From NCBI GenBank assembly GCA_035604455.1, contig DATNIM010000158.1, forward strand, positions 9,475 through 73,474: a stretch of DNA of 64,000 nt, read 5' to 3'. The translations under genes were made by a program, and so were the position numbers. This DNA is from AG25 sp035604455 (GTDB taxonomy: Bacteria; Gemmatimonadota; Gemmatimonadetes; Gemmatimonadales; GWC2-71-9). Positions 25,773 to 33,975 of the stretch are shown here, in pieces; the stretch's first letter is position 1, and the number at the start of each line of letters is the position of its first letter. The notes under the pieces are model-generated. The model was given only the letters and a program-made list of their open reading frames with translations. It was not told the DNA's origin and searched no databases.

Positions 25773-26660
25773 TCAGCCCTGGACGAGGATCAGGAACTTC
25801 GAGCCCGACCAGAACCTGTCAGGATTGCCGATCCGTAGCGTCCCGCTCACCCGGTTGTCCGACACCGGCGTCGCCAGGCCGTCCACGTCTTGGAGCGACG
25901 CGATCCGGTAGGTGCGATCTGACGACAAGGGGATCTCCGTCACTTCGCGCTTGTTGATCGCCGTGAAGTCCTTGGGGTCGAGCGCACGCGAGGGGACGAG
26001 CGTGGCGCCGACCTTGGCGAACAGGAGCGGGAACCGGCTGCCGCCCACCTCGCGGATGATGCCGCGGCGCACCAGGTCGGCTTTCGTCCCGACGATATAG
26101 TACACCGTGTTGTTCTGGAGCTTGAGCATCCTCGTGGTATCGGTCAGGGCCCCATTCGCCGAGAGGAGCTGCCCGTTCTCGGCCGTGAGCGAATCGAGGC
26201 GCGCCGACATGGCGGCGAGCGTCACCTTCTCCTGACTGATCACGCTGTCATAGTTTGCGACGGTCGCCTCGAGCGTGTGCCGCAGGCTGTCCGAGAGGGA
26301 GGTGAGCGAGGCGATCTTCTGCTCGCTCTCGTGCAGCTTGTGCTCGGCCTCGTTGACCCGGGCCGTGACGTAGCTGATTTCCTGCACCATGCTGTCTCGC
26401 GACGCGCCCAAGGGGGATTCCGCGGTTGTCTTCACCTTGCCGCGCGGAATGTGCACGTGCGCGAGCGCAGAACTGATCTCGCTCATCATGCGGTCGTTCT
26501 GCGCCACATCGGAAAGCAGGCGATCGCGTTCGGTGGCCGCTTTCGTCAGTTCGGCCAGCTTCGCCTTCGTGGCGGCGTCCGGGCCCTGCTGGCATGCTGC
26601 GGCGGTGAGGAGGAGAGCCATGCTCACGCCTGCGAGAACAACGCGGTGGTTTCTGACCAT
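25773..26660 (-). CDS. Coiled-coil lipoprotein
   Basis: A 295-aa protein with a lipoprotein signal (hydrophobic run then LTAAAC, lipid Cys about residue 23). Residues ~30-170 are a long charged helix with heptad-like repeats, probably a coiled coil (DRLLSDVAQNDRMMSE, VNEAEHKLHESEQKIASL). Residues ~185-295 look like a globular beta domain (TVYYIVGTKADLVRRGII ... GTLRIGNPDRFWSGSKFL). This resembles conserved exported proteins of unknown function in Gemmatimonadota/Bacteroidota. GGGAG precedes the ATG. Confidence 0.75.
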   Translation of the reverse strand: MVRNHRVVLAGVSMALLLTAAACQQGPDAATKAKLAELTKAATERDRLLSDVAQNDRMMSEISSALAHVHIPRGKVKTTAESPLGASRDSMVQEISYVTARVNEAEHKLHESEQKIASLTSLSDSLRHTLEATVANYDSVISQEKVTLAAMSARLDSLTAENGQLLSANGALTDTTRMLKLQNNTVYYIVGTKADLVRRGIIREVGGSRFPLLFAKVGATLVPSRALDPKDFTAINKREVTEIPLSSDRTYRIASLQDVDGLATPVSDNRVSGTLRIGNPDRFWSGSKFLILVQG

Positions 26661-26665
26661 GTCGA

Positions 26666-26803
26666 CTAACTCCCGGGCTCTTGGGCCCCAATGCGTTGGA
26701 ACGTTTCGACAGCTTCGGTCGCGATTACTTGCACGCGCCGCCGGAATCCTACCCGACCTCCTGCCGACCGGGCGTGACAGCTGTCACAGAAGTTCGTGGC
26801 CAC
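26666..26803 (-). CDS. Possible 45-aa CxxCH mini-protein
   Basis: A short minus-strand frame starts GTG 10 nt after the tag stop and ends just before the lipoprotein gene. It reads VATNFCDSCHAR at the start, with a single CxxCH motif, then a basic stretch (GFRRRVQVIA). No good ribosome site is seen, so it may be chance. The codons for CDSCH create a perfect 14-bp palindrome GTGACAGCTGTCAC (26774-26787), which could instead be an operator for the lipoprotein gene. Confidence 0.22.
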   Translation of the reverse strand: MATNFCDSCHARSAGGRVGFRRRVQVIATEAVETFQRIGAQEPGS

Positions 26804-26813
26804 GCGCCGCCGC

Positions 26814-27404
26814 TCAGGATGCTCGGGCTCGGGCGGCACGCCGACCCACCTGGCGATATCGAAAGCAGTCCATCAAGTGGTCGTTAATGAGACCCGCTGC
26901 TTGCATGTATGCGTAACAGATGGTCGATCCCACAAACGTAAATCCCTGTGCCTTCAGGGCTTGGCTTAGGCGGTCGGAGATTGGCGACCGGGGCGGAACC
27001 TGGCCCGTGCGTTTCCAGGCGTTGCGCTGTGGGACGCCGTCCACAAAGCCCCACACGAACGAATCGAACGACCCCTCACGTTCGACCAAGTCGAGAAACG
27101 CCCGAGCGTTCGTGACCGCAGCCGCCACCTTCTGGCGGTTGCGGATGATGCCGGGGTCCTTCAAGAGCCGGGCGAGCTTTGGCGCGCGATAGCGCGCGAT
27201 TTTCTCCGGGTCGAAGTCGTCGAAGGCCGCCCGGAAGGACTCGCGCTTGTTCAGGACGATCGCCCACGACAAGCCGGCCTGAAACGCATCGAGCACGAGG
27301 AACTCGAAGTGCGTGCGGTCGCGGTGCACGGGCACGCCCCACTCACGGTCGTGGTAGGCGATCATGAGAGGGGAGGAGCCGACCCACCCGCAGCGGGTGG
27401 TCAC
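26814..27404 (-). CDS. tag: DNA-3-methyladenine glycosylase I
   Basis: Tag excises 3-methyladenine from alkylated DNA. The 196-aa protein has TRCGWVGSSPLMIAYHDREWGVP at the N-terminus with zinc-ligand Cys and His, LDAFQAGLSWAIVLNKRE, GIIRNRQKV, and FTFVGSTICYAYMQAAGLINDH, all typical. The GTG start at 27404 overlaps the stop of the HtrA gene (GTGA), so the two are an operon. The open frame further upstream overlaps htrA and is not used. Confidence 0.93.
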   Translation of the reverse strand: MTTRCGWVGSSPLMIAYHDREWGVPVHRDRTHFEFLVLDAFQAGLSWAIVLNKRESFRAAFDDFDPEKIARYRAPKLARLLKDPGIIRNRQKVAAAVTNARAFLDLVEREGSFDSFVWGFVDGVPQRNAWKRTGQVPPRSPISDRLSQALKAQGFTFVGSTICYAYMQAAGLINDHLMDCFRYRQVGRRAARARAS

Positions 27405-28855
27405 TGCACGTAGAAGGTCGTGCGGCCGATCATCCCGCGTCGCTCGAACCAGACCGTGACGGCGCTGTGCCCCGCTGTCGCGGCGAACGTGCGCTTCAGT
27501 TCGGCTGCCGTCATGATCTGCGTGCGGTTGATCTGGAAGATCACGTCTCCCGTCTGGAGACCGGTCGCCTGGCCGGCGTCGCTCCCAAGCTCGTAGATCA
27601 ACGCGCCGTGCTCGGCCTTGATCCCGCGCTCTTGGCGGACGGCTGCGGTGACGGTGATAACCTTCATGTCGCCGAGCACCGCCACTTTCTCGGCGCTCGA
27701 GGTCGGCAGGTCCACCAGTGCGACGCGGGCGGTCGCGGTACGCCCGTCGCGGCGGTAGCTGATCGTGAGCGTGTCGCCGGGACTCGTGTCGAGCAGCAGG
27801 CTTTCCCAGTCGAGGAAGGTCCGAAGCGACCGCCCGCGGCCAGAGAGGAGCACGTCGTCGGCTGCGAGGCCAGCGTCCGCGGCTGGCCCGCCCGCCGCGA
27901 CCGCCGTCACCCGCAGGCCCCCCGACCGCTTCCAGTCGCGTAAGTCCTGGGCGCCCACGACGTCCAAGCCGGCCCACGGGCGGCGCACGTGGGCGTAGCG
28001 CCGCAATTCCGCGGCCACGCGCACGGCGCGCTCGATGGGGATCGCGAACCCGACGCCGACCGAGCCGCCCGATGGCGTGAAAATGGAGCTGTTCACGCCC
28101 ACGACCTCACCGGCGAGGTTGACGAGGGGGCCGCCCGAGTTGCCGGGATTGATGGCGGCGTCGGTTTGAATCATGTCCACGTAGACCCCGGGCTGGTCGC
28201 CCGACGGCATGAGGTTCCGGCCCACGGCGCTCACCACGCCCGAGGTCACGGAGGGCTCAGTGTTGCCGAGTAGATAGGCGAACGGATTGCCAATGGCCAC
28301 GAGGCCCTCGCCGACGAGCAGGTCCGTGCTGCGGCCCAGTGGTGCCGTCGGCAGGTTCGTGGCCGCGATCTTGAGCACGGCGATGTCGCTCGAGGGGTCC
28401 TCGCCGAGCACCGTCGCGGGGTAATCCGTGCCGTCTCGGGTGGAGACGACGATTTGCTCCGCTCCGTTCGTCACGTGCTGGTTCGTGATGACGAGACCGT
28501 CCGCCGAGATGATGAACCCCGACCCGTACGCCTCGACCTCGTGCTCGTAGCCGGGCGGCATGAAAAACTGCGCAAACGGGTCTTCGGGTGTTTCCCGCTC
28601 TCGCTTGAGCACGTTCACACTCACCACTGACGGCGCGACTCGGGCCGCGGCATCGACCACGGGGGAGTGGCGAATTCGGCCGTGCGCTCGTCGGGCTGCG
28701 CTGTCCTGCAGATCGGCTGGCGGGGCGACGTCCGGCGCTTGCGCCGGGACCCTGCTCACGGTGACGATCGCGAGCGCGAGTCCGAGCAGGGGACCGTGCA
28801 GTCGCGGCGTGCAGCAGGTGGGTGACACGAAACGGGTCCGGGAGGCTGGGGTCAT
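27401..28855 (-). CDS. HtrA/Deg-type S1C serine protease with PDZ domains
   Basis: A 484-aa exported protease. An N-terminal hydrophobic segment (about 21-40, ending VPAQA) acts as signal. The trypsin-like domain has the triad His127 (TNQHVTNGA), Asp157 (SSDIAVLK) and Ser240 (INPGNSGGPL). Two PDZ-like regions follow (about 300-385 and 390-484; the last has LQTGDVIFQINRTQI). The family degrades or refolds damaged envelope proteins. I use the ATG at 28855, since it precedes the signal segment closely; the open frame upstream runs through the divergent EF-P gene. A promoter TTGACT-17-CACGAT (28900-28872, minus) lies in front. Confidence 0.9.
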   Translation of the reverse strand: MTPASRTRFVSPTCCTPRLHGPLLGLALAIVTVSRVPAQAPDVAPPADLQDSAARRAHGRIRHSPVVDAAARVAPSVVSVNVLKRERETPEDPFAQFFMPPGYEHEVEAYGSGFIISADGLVITNQHVTNGAEQIVVSTRDGTDYPATVLGEDPSSDIAVLKIAATNLPTAPLGRSTDLLVGEGLVAIGNPFAYLLGNTEPSVTSGVVSAVGRNLMPSGDQPGVYVDMIQTDAAINPGNSGGPLVNLAGEVVGVNSSIFTPSGGSVGVGFAIPIERAVRVAAELRRYAHVRRPWAGLDVVGAQDLRDWKRSGGLRVTAVAAGGPAADAGLAADDVLLSGRGRSLRTFLDWESLLLDTSPGDTLTISYRRDGRTATARVALVDLPTSSAEKVAVLGDMKVITVTAAVRQERGIKAEHGALIYELGSDAGQATGLQTGDVIFQINRTQIMTAAELKRTFAATAGHSAVTVWFERRGMIGRTTFYVQ

Positions 28856-28871
28856 GGGACGAGCCGAGCGA

Positions 28872-28900
28872 ATCGTGCCCGGGCGTCCCGTCCGAGTCAA
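28872..28900 (-). promoter_or_regulatory. Possible htrA-tag promoter
   Basis: Minus-strand TTGACT (28900-28895) and CACGAT (28877-28872) are 17 nt apart, within the 94-bp divergent spacer between the protease and efp. The transcript would start about 10 nt before the ATG. Confidence 0.4.
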
Positions 28901-28911
28901 GCCGCGCGCCT

Positions 28912-28939
28912 TTGTTGCCCTGGTCCCGCTGGTTATCTT
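28912..28939 (+). promoter_or_regulatory. Possible efp promoter giving a near-leaderless mRNA
   Basis: TTGTTG (28912-28917), 16-nt spacer, TATCTT (28934-28939). Transcription would begin near 28946, only about 4 nt before the efp ATG, and no Shine-Dalgarno sequence is seen there. Confidence 0.4.
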
Positions 28940-28949
28940 CCCGCCCGCT

Positions 28950-29507
28950 ATGAAAGCCACCGACGTTCGGCGCGGGCACGTGGTCGTGATCGACGGCCAG
29001 CCGTCTCGCGTGATGGAGTTCACGCACCGGACTCCCGGGAACCTGCGCGCCTTCGTGCAGCTCCGGCTGCGGAACCTGGTCACGGGAAACACGTTCGACA
29101 CCCGTGTGAGTGCTACGGATTTCCTGGACGAAGCCCGCGTGGATACCCGGGAATTCCAGGTGCTCTACCGCGACGCGGCAGGCGTCAACGTCATGGACAC
29201 ACAGACCTACGAGCAACACACGTTGTCGGACGACACGGTCGCCGAAGCGGGCCCCTGGCTCCAGCCGGAAATGCTGATCCAGGTCGAATGGCTCGACGGT
29301 CGGCCGATCGCGATCAAGCTCCCGTCCGTGACCGAACTGGAGGTTGTGGAGACGTCCCCCGTCATGCGGACGGCCACGAAAACCTCGAGCACCAAGCCCG
29401 CCAAGCTCTCGAACGGCATGACGGTGCAGGTCCCCGACTTTGTCGCGGAGGGAGAAAGGGTCCGCGTCGATCCGCGCGAGGGCGTTTACCTCGAGCGAGC
29501 GAAGTAG
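28950..29507 (+). CDS. efp: Translation elongation factor P
   Basis: EF-P relieves ribosome stalling at polyproline. The 185-aa protein has the three-domain layout: KOW-like domain I with the tip loop EFTHRTPGNLRAFVQLRLRNL, the family box TYEQHTLSDD, and the C-terminal signature VVETSPV to VQVPDFVAEGERVRVD. At the loop tip the usual Lys34 (PGKGQAF in E. coli) is replaced: the loop reads PGNLRAF, Asn31-Leu32-Arg33. This belongs to a known subgroup of EF-P loops but means the EpmAB-type lysylation route does not apply. The ATG at 28950 follows a TATCTT box closely. Confidence 0.92.
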   Translation: MKATDVRRGHVVVIDGQPSRVMEFTHRTPGNLRAFVQLRLRNLVTGNTFDTRVSATDFLDEARVDTREFQVLYRDAAGVNVMDTQTYEQHTLSDDTVAEAGPWLQPEMLIQVEWLDGRPIAIKLPSVTELEVVETSPVMRTATKTSSTKPAKLSNGMTVQVPDFVAEGERVRVDPREGVYLERAK

Positions 29508-29508
29508 G

Positions 29509-30978
29509 CTAAAACAGCTCGAGCTGCACTCCGACGAGCCTTCGCATCCGGTCCAGTAGCTTCACCATCGCCCAGCTGTCCCGCTCACAGTAGGCCAGGA
29601 GCGCAGCCCGGAGATTCGCCGCCTCCTGCTCGCCGGGTGCCGCCCGCATCAGGCGGAGCAGTTCCACGCTCGCGGTTTCGCCATCGCCGATCTCCAGGTT
29701 GTCATACGATAGGCTCGGAACGAGCGCCGGCAGCACGCGCTTGATGCTGAAGCTGCCGCCGAAATCCGGGTGGTAGACGTGATTCCGCACGAGTGGGAGG
29801 AGGTCGACGAGCTTGCGCTCGATCGCGCGCAACTCGCTCGCGAGGTGCGGCACGGCGCGGGCGAGCTGGCGGACGCACTCGCGCTCGAAGCTCGCATAGT
29901 AGGCGACGATCGAGCGCGCCCGCGCGCACGCTTCGACGAGACGCTCGGCAAGGGCGGGGCGGGGGTCGCCCGGGCCCTCGGCGATCCACTCATGGTGCCG
30001 GAGGCCGCCGCGCCCCTCCACGTGGCAGCTGAATTGCGCCGGCACCATCTCCCACGGGCGACATCCATCCCACGCCGGAATGGCAAGGCTCACGGTCTCG
30101 AAATCGAGGAACGCGAGCGGGCTCTGAAACTCGGCGAGGGCGTTCGTCAACTCGGGCTCGACGACGATTTGGCCGCTCGTCACCGATTTCACCTGGCGCG
30201 CGTGAATGGCGCCGAGCTCGAGGTCTGTGGGGAGGTCGCGCAGTGTCTGATAGCCCTGCGCCTCGTAACTCATGACCTGCCGACGGGCGATGCGATAGAG
30301 CGTACTCACATGGTGCGCGGGAAGTCGCCAGCAGCGCGCGTAGAACGGGCACTCGTACGGGCGGCTGCAGTGGTCGCCGATCGCCACCTCGGGCAGTGGC
30401 CCGTCGAGCATCTCGAGCTGCCCGCGGAGCTCGCCGGGCACGTCGAGCAGCCTCGTCTCCACTTGGGCCGTGACGTCTTCCCGCACGAAGAGGTTCCCGA
30501 GGTCCGGAAACCGGCAGTCGGGATTCAGGTGCATGACCTCGGCCCGTTCGACGTGCAGCCCCGCGCGACGCGCGACGTAGACCTGTAGCGCCACGTCGGG
30601 TACGTGCTCTTCCTTCACCCGATTCGTGGCCTTGACCTCGATGATGCCAAACCCCCGTCCCGGGCCTCGTTGCTCGAGCACATCGACCAGCGCGTACGTC
30701 TCAGCGGCACGGAACGCGGCCTCGTAGATCGGATTCGCCGCGCGGGCCAGGGCTTCGCGGGTCGCGCTCACCTTCGCATCCAGCTGGTAGGGGGGGAGGT
30801 CGATGAGCTCCCCGCCGGGCACGTACCCGCGGGCTACGGTTCCCACTTCGATTCCCTGGTCTATGCGGTGCCGAACGGGCGGTCCTAGGGCGAGCTCCGG
30901 CGCGTCGGGCTCGTGCACGCGCCACCACAGCTGTTTGTGGCACTGCAGGCCTTGGACGAACTTCGACTTTGAGAGCAT
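29509..30978 (-). CDS. DUF2779 protein: RecB/Cas4-like nuclease plus DEDD exonuclease-like domain
   Basis: A 489-aa protein. Residues ~1-220 look like a Cas4/RecB-type nuclease: Cys13 near the N-terminus, a PD-(D/E)xK core with Asp99 and Glu114-x-Lys116 (GIIEVKATN), and a C-terminal Cys triad Cys204/Cys210/Cys216, a pattern that fits a 4Fe-4S cluster. Residues ~280-489 match DUF2779 and show a DnaQ-like arrangement: Asp292/Glu294 in AFLDFETVS, YYASFERECV and YCERDSWAMV. A role in DNA repair or defence is plausible but unproven. It is followed downstream, convergently, by efp; no operon partner. Confidence 0.8.
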   Translation of the reverse strand: MLSKSKFVQGLQCHKQLWWRVHEPDAPELALGPPVRHRIDQGIEVGTVARGYVPGGELIDLPPYQLDAKVSATREALARAANPIYEAAFRAAETYALVDVLEQRGPGRGFGIIEVKATNRVKEEHVPDVALQVYVARRAGLHVERAEVMHLNPDCRFPDLGNLFVREDVTAQVETRLLDVPGELRGQLEMLDGPLPEVAIGDHCSRPYECPFYARCWRLPAHHVSTLYRIARRQVMSYEAQGYQTLRDLPTDLELGAIHARQVKSVTSGQIVVEPELTNALAEFQSPLAFLDFETVSLAIPAWDGCRPWEMVPAQFSCHVEGRGGLRHHEWIAEGPGDPRPALAERLVEACARARSIVAYYASFERECVRQLARAVPHLASELRAIERKLVDLLPLVRNHVYHPDFGGSFSIKRVLPALVPSLSYDNLEIGDGETASVELLRLMRAAPGEQEAANLRAALLAYCERDSWAMVKLLDRMRRLVGVQLELF

Positions 30979-31035
30979 GCGCCTAACAGTAACGTCGGGC
31001 GCGGGGCGTCACGCCTTAACCGAGTGGGCGGCGGC

Positions 31036-31449
31036 CTACGGCGTGATGTTGAAGGCCGAACTCGCGGCGGACGTGAGGGGTGAGCTCGTCGCGGTGAGCG
31101 TGTACCCGGTCCCGGCGGCGTTGATGCTCAGGTTGTTAAAGGTGGCCACGCCGGCGGTGGCGGCGACCGATGTCGTCCCGGCCAGGGTGCCGCTCGCGGG
31201 ATTCGTCCCGATGGCGATGGTGACGACCCCCGCGAACGTGGTGTCGACGAGGCCGCTCGAGGTCTCGGCTGAGACCTGGGGGGCGGGCGAGATCTTGATG
31301 CCGGCAGCCGCGCTGCTCGGCTCGACGCTGAACACGAGTTTCGTGCTCCCCGAGCCGCTGGTCGAGATGCCGAGGATGCCCGTGCTCGAGTCACCCTCGC
31401 ACCCGGCAAGGGCCGCCAGTACGGCGAGCCCCAAGGTGGCCATTCGCAT
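31036..31449 (-). CDS. Small Ig-like lipoprotein
   Basis: A 137-aa lipoprotein: signal MRMATLGLAVLAALAGC with lipid Cys17, a short Ser/Gly-rich linker, then one bacterial Ig-like domain (about 38-136). The domain has the recurrent pattern TIAIGTNPASGTLAGTT, GVATFNNLSI and AGTGYTLTATS, seen as tandem repeats in large surface proteins; here it occurs once. Probably anchored to the outer or inner membrane and exposed. AAAGGA precedes the ATG. Function unknown. Confidence 0.8.
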   Translation of the reverse strand: MRMATLGLAVLAALAGCEGDSSTGILGISTSGSGSTKLVFSVEPSSAAAGIKISPAPQVSAETSSGLVDTTFAGVVTIAIGTNPASGTLAGTTSVAATAGVATFNNLSINAAGTGYTLTATSSPLTSAASSAFNITP

Positions 31450-31500
31450 ACGTCGTCCTTTCACTTGCCGCGTTTCAGCGGCGGAGGTCACATTACCGCG

Positions 31501-32202
31501 GTGCGCGTGCTCGTTGGCACCTCTGGCTACAACTACCCCGAGTGGAAGGGCCCCTTCTACCCACCCAAGCTGGCGGCCGCGAAGATGCTCCCGTACTACG
31601 CGGCGCGGCTCCCCACGGTTGAGATCAATTACACGTTCTACCGCATGCCGAACGCGAAGACCATCGCGGCCTGGAGCGAGGTGACGCCGCCGGACTTCAC
31701 GTTCGTGCTGAAGGCGCCCAAGCGCATCACCCACGAGCTCCGGCTGCAGTATGCCGAGAAGCCCCTTGCCTACTTCTGCGACACGGCCCTGGGTTTGGGC
31801 CTGAAGCTCGGGCCGCTCCTCTTTCAGCTGCCTCCCAACTTCAAGAAGGCCCCTGAGCGACTGCGCGACCTCTTGCCGCTCGTCCCCCCCGGCCTGCGCT
31901 GCGCGTTCGAGTTTCGACACGCCTCGTGGTTCGCCGACGACATCTACGAGCTTCTCCGGGAGCGCAATGCCGCCTTGTGCATCGCGGATACGGAGGACGC
32001 CACGACGCCGATCGTGCAGACTGCGGACTTCGGCTACTTCCGCTTGCGCGACGAAGGCTACTCGAAACGGGAGCTCGGCACGTGGGCGAAAACGGTTCGG
32101 GGTCTCGAGTCGGCCTGGCGGGACGCGTTCGTCCTCTTCAAACACGAAGACGCGGGGATCGGCCCGAAGCTCGCCCAGCAGTTCACCGAGCTGCTCGCCT
32201 GA
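31501..32202 (+). CDS. DUF72 family protein
   Basis: A 233-aa TIM-barrel-like DUF72 protein: VLVGTSGYNYPEWKGPFYP at the start, EINYTFYRMPNAKTIAAWS, FTFVLKAPKRITHE, GPLLFQLPPNFK, FEFRHASWF and the C-terminal FVLFKHEDAG. The family (YecE-like) is widespread and its activity is not established. The start is taken as GTG 31501, which places the VGTSGY strand at the N-terminus; GGAGGT lies 12 nt upstream, somewhat far. Confidence 0.88.
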   Translation: MRVLVGTSGYNYPEWKGPFYPPKLAAAKMLPYYAARLPTVEINYTFYRMPNAKTIAAWSEVTPPDFTFVLKAPKRITHELRLQYAEKPLAYFCDTALGLGLKLGPLLFQLPPNFKKAPERLRDLLPLVPPGLRCAFEFRHASWFADDIYELLRERNAALCIADTEDATTPIVQTADFGYFRLRDEGYSKRELGTWAKTVRGLESAWRDAFVLFKHEDAGIGPKLAQQFTELLA

Positions 32203-32219
32203 CGCGAGGCTCCTCCTGT

Positions 32220-33068
32220 TCATCCCTCGACCGGTCGGTCGGCGGCCGTCAGCCGGCGGAAGAGAGACAGATGGCGGAGTGCCGCGGCTTTCTTGCCGGC
32301 TCGCTCATACAGGCGGGCCAGGTTGTAGTGCCCGTCGGCGAGTTTGGGGTCGGCGCTGATGGCTCGCCGATAGGCGTCGATCGCGCCCGCGGGCTCGCCT
32401 AGATCCTCGAGCGCGATCCCCAGGTTGAAGGCGGCGGTCGCGTGGTCGGGTTCCGCCGCGAGCGCCAGCCGGTAGTGCGCAGCCGCTTCGTTCACCAGAC
32501 CCTCTTCATGGAGCAGCCGCCCGAGGTTCACATGGGCGTTCGCGTGGTGGGCGTCGAGCTCGAGCGCGCGGCGGTAGGCGTCCCGCGCTTCGGCGGGAGC
32601 CACGGCTTCGAGCTCGAACCCGAGCTCGTACCAGTCGCTCGGTCCGAGCTCGTTTTCGACGGCCACGGCCGCTCGCGCCGTCCGGCGTGCGAGGGGGGCC
32701 GCGCGCGTGGCGAGGTCGGCCACGGCGAAGTCGAGTTGTATCTGGCCGGAGTCGAGGGTCCAGGTGGCAGTGCCGTCGCTCACGACGATCCGGTGGCCGT
32801 CGGCCACGATCCGCAGCTCGGCGAGCGACCGGCCGCGCGGCAGTTGGGCGCGTAGGCGCCGGAGCGCGCCGCGGATGCGTGCGGTTGGGATTCGCGCCGC
32901 CACGAGGGCCTTCGCGGTGCGGAGGATCACGAGGTCTTGGAACGAGAACAGCAGCTCGCCGCGCGGACCGCGCGCGGGCGTAAGAAAACCGTCGCGGGCG
33001 AACACTCGCACTTGCGCGACGGTCAATCCGAGCAGCCGGGCGACGTCTCGGGCCGTATACCCCTTCAT
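32220..33068 (-). CDS. MerR-type DNA-binding protein with TPR repeats
   Basis: A 282-aa two-part protein. Residues ~1-70 are a MerR-like winged helix (YTARDVARLLGLTVAQVRVFARDGFLTPARG), residues ~70-145 a mixed region, and ~145-275 three to four tetratricopeptide repeats (DAYRRALELDAHHANAHVNLGRLL, AAHYRLALAAEPDHATAAFNLG, AIDAYRRAISADPKLADGHYNLARL). No cofactor domain is seen. It lies 9 bp after Ku on the same strand, so it is probably co-transcribed. Target genes are unknown; Ku itself is a candidate. Confidence 0.8.
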   Translation of the reverse strand: MKGYTARDVARLLGLTVAQVRVFARDGFLTPARGPRGELLFSFQDLVILRTAKALVAARIPTARIRGALRRLRAQLPRGRSLAELRIVADGHRIVVSDGTATWTLDSGQIQLDFAVADLATRAAPLARRTARAAVAVENELGPSDWYELGFELEAVAPAEARDAYRRALELDAHHANAHVNLGRLLHEEGLVNEAAAHYRLALAAEPDHATAAFNLGIALEDLGEPAGAIDAYRRAISADPKLADGHYNLARLYERAGKKAAALRHLSLFRRLTAADRPVEG

Positions 33069-33077
33069 CGAGCGTCG

Positions 33078-33947
33078 CTAGCCGCGCGCGCCTCCGACCT
33101 TCCGCTTCGGGGCCGCCTCGGCCTTCGTCCCGCGGGCCTCCACCCGTTTCGCGGGCTTGCGCTCGCCCGCCGATCCCTTCGCCTTGAGGCTCGCTTTCAG
33201 GGCCTCCATGAGGTCGATGATCTGGGTCTTCGGCGCCTCGAGCGGCTCTTCGGTGATCTCGTGGCCTTCGACCTTTTGCTGGATCTGCTCGAGGACGCGC
33301 TTGCGTACGTTGTCCTCGTAGGCGGCGGGCCGGAACTCGGGCGACCCGGCCTGCTCCACGAGCTGTACCGCGAGCTGTAGCTCGGGCTTCTTGAGGTCCG
33401 CCTTCGGGATCGGGACCTCGGCCATCGAGCGCACCTCGTTGCCGTAGCGCAGCTGCTCCATCACGAGCCCGTCCTCCATGGGACGCACGGAAATGAGGTA
33501 TTGCTTGCCGCGCGCGGCGTACTGACCCACGGCCACGCGACCGGTCTGCTTCAGAGCTTCGGCAAGCAATCGGTAGGCTCGCTCGCCACCCTTGTCAGGG
33601 CCCAGGAAGTAGCTCTTTTCGAGAAACAGTCGGTCCACCTGATCCTTCGGGACGAATTCTTGGATCTCGATCGCGCCGGTCGCGCGTTCGTCGAGCGCCT
33701 TGAGCTCGTCCGCGGTGAAGATGACGTACTGGCCCTTGGTGAATTCGTATCCCTTCACCATGTCGTCCTTCTCGACCTTCTCGCCGTCCTTCGAGCACAC
33801 GTACTGCTGCTTGAGACGGGCGCCATCCGCCTTGTGCAGCCAGTTGAAGGTGACCGCGCTCGCCGATTCCCCGGCGGAAAACATCTTCACCGGCACGGAC
33901 ACCAGGCCGAAGGACAACGTCGCCGATCCAATCGAATGTGCGCTCAT
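33078..33947 (-). CDS. ku: Ku DNA-end-binding protein
   Basis: Bacterial Ku binds double-strand DNA ends and recruits LigD for non-homologous end joining. The 289-aa protein has SIGSATLSFGLVSVPVKMFSA at the start, YVCSKDGEKVEKDDMVKGYEF, LDERATGAIEIQEFVPKDQVDRL and the Ku-bridge LEKSYFLGPDKGGERAYRLL. The last ~35 residues are Lys/Arg-rich, typical of bacterial Ku tails. The ATG at 33947 has GGAG upstream and lies 28 bp from the divergent ligD start. Confidence 0.95.
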   Translation of the reverse strand: MSAHSIGSATLSFGLVSVPVKMFSAGESASAVTFNWLHKADGARLKQQYVCSKDGEKVEKDDMVKGYEFTKGQYVIFTADELKALDERATGAIEIQEFVPKDQVDRLFLEKSYFLGPDKGGERAYRLLAEALKQTGRVAVGQYAARGKQYLISVRPMEDGLVMEQLRYGNEVRSMAEVPIPKADLKKPELQLAVQLVEQAGSPEFRPAAYEDNVRKRVLEQIQQKVEGHEITEEPLEAPKTQIIDLMEALKASLKAKGSAGERKPAKRVEARGTKAEAAPKRKVGGARG

Positions 33948-33975
33948 GAGGTCTCCATGATAAAATTCCGGGTCC

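Noticed and set aside
27405..27977. Upstream in-frame extension of Tag
   Set aside because: It overlaps the htrA coding region in another frame and has no glycosylase homology; the GTGA overlap at 27401-27404 explains the start.
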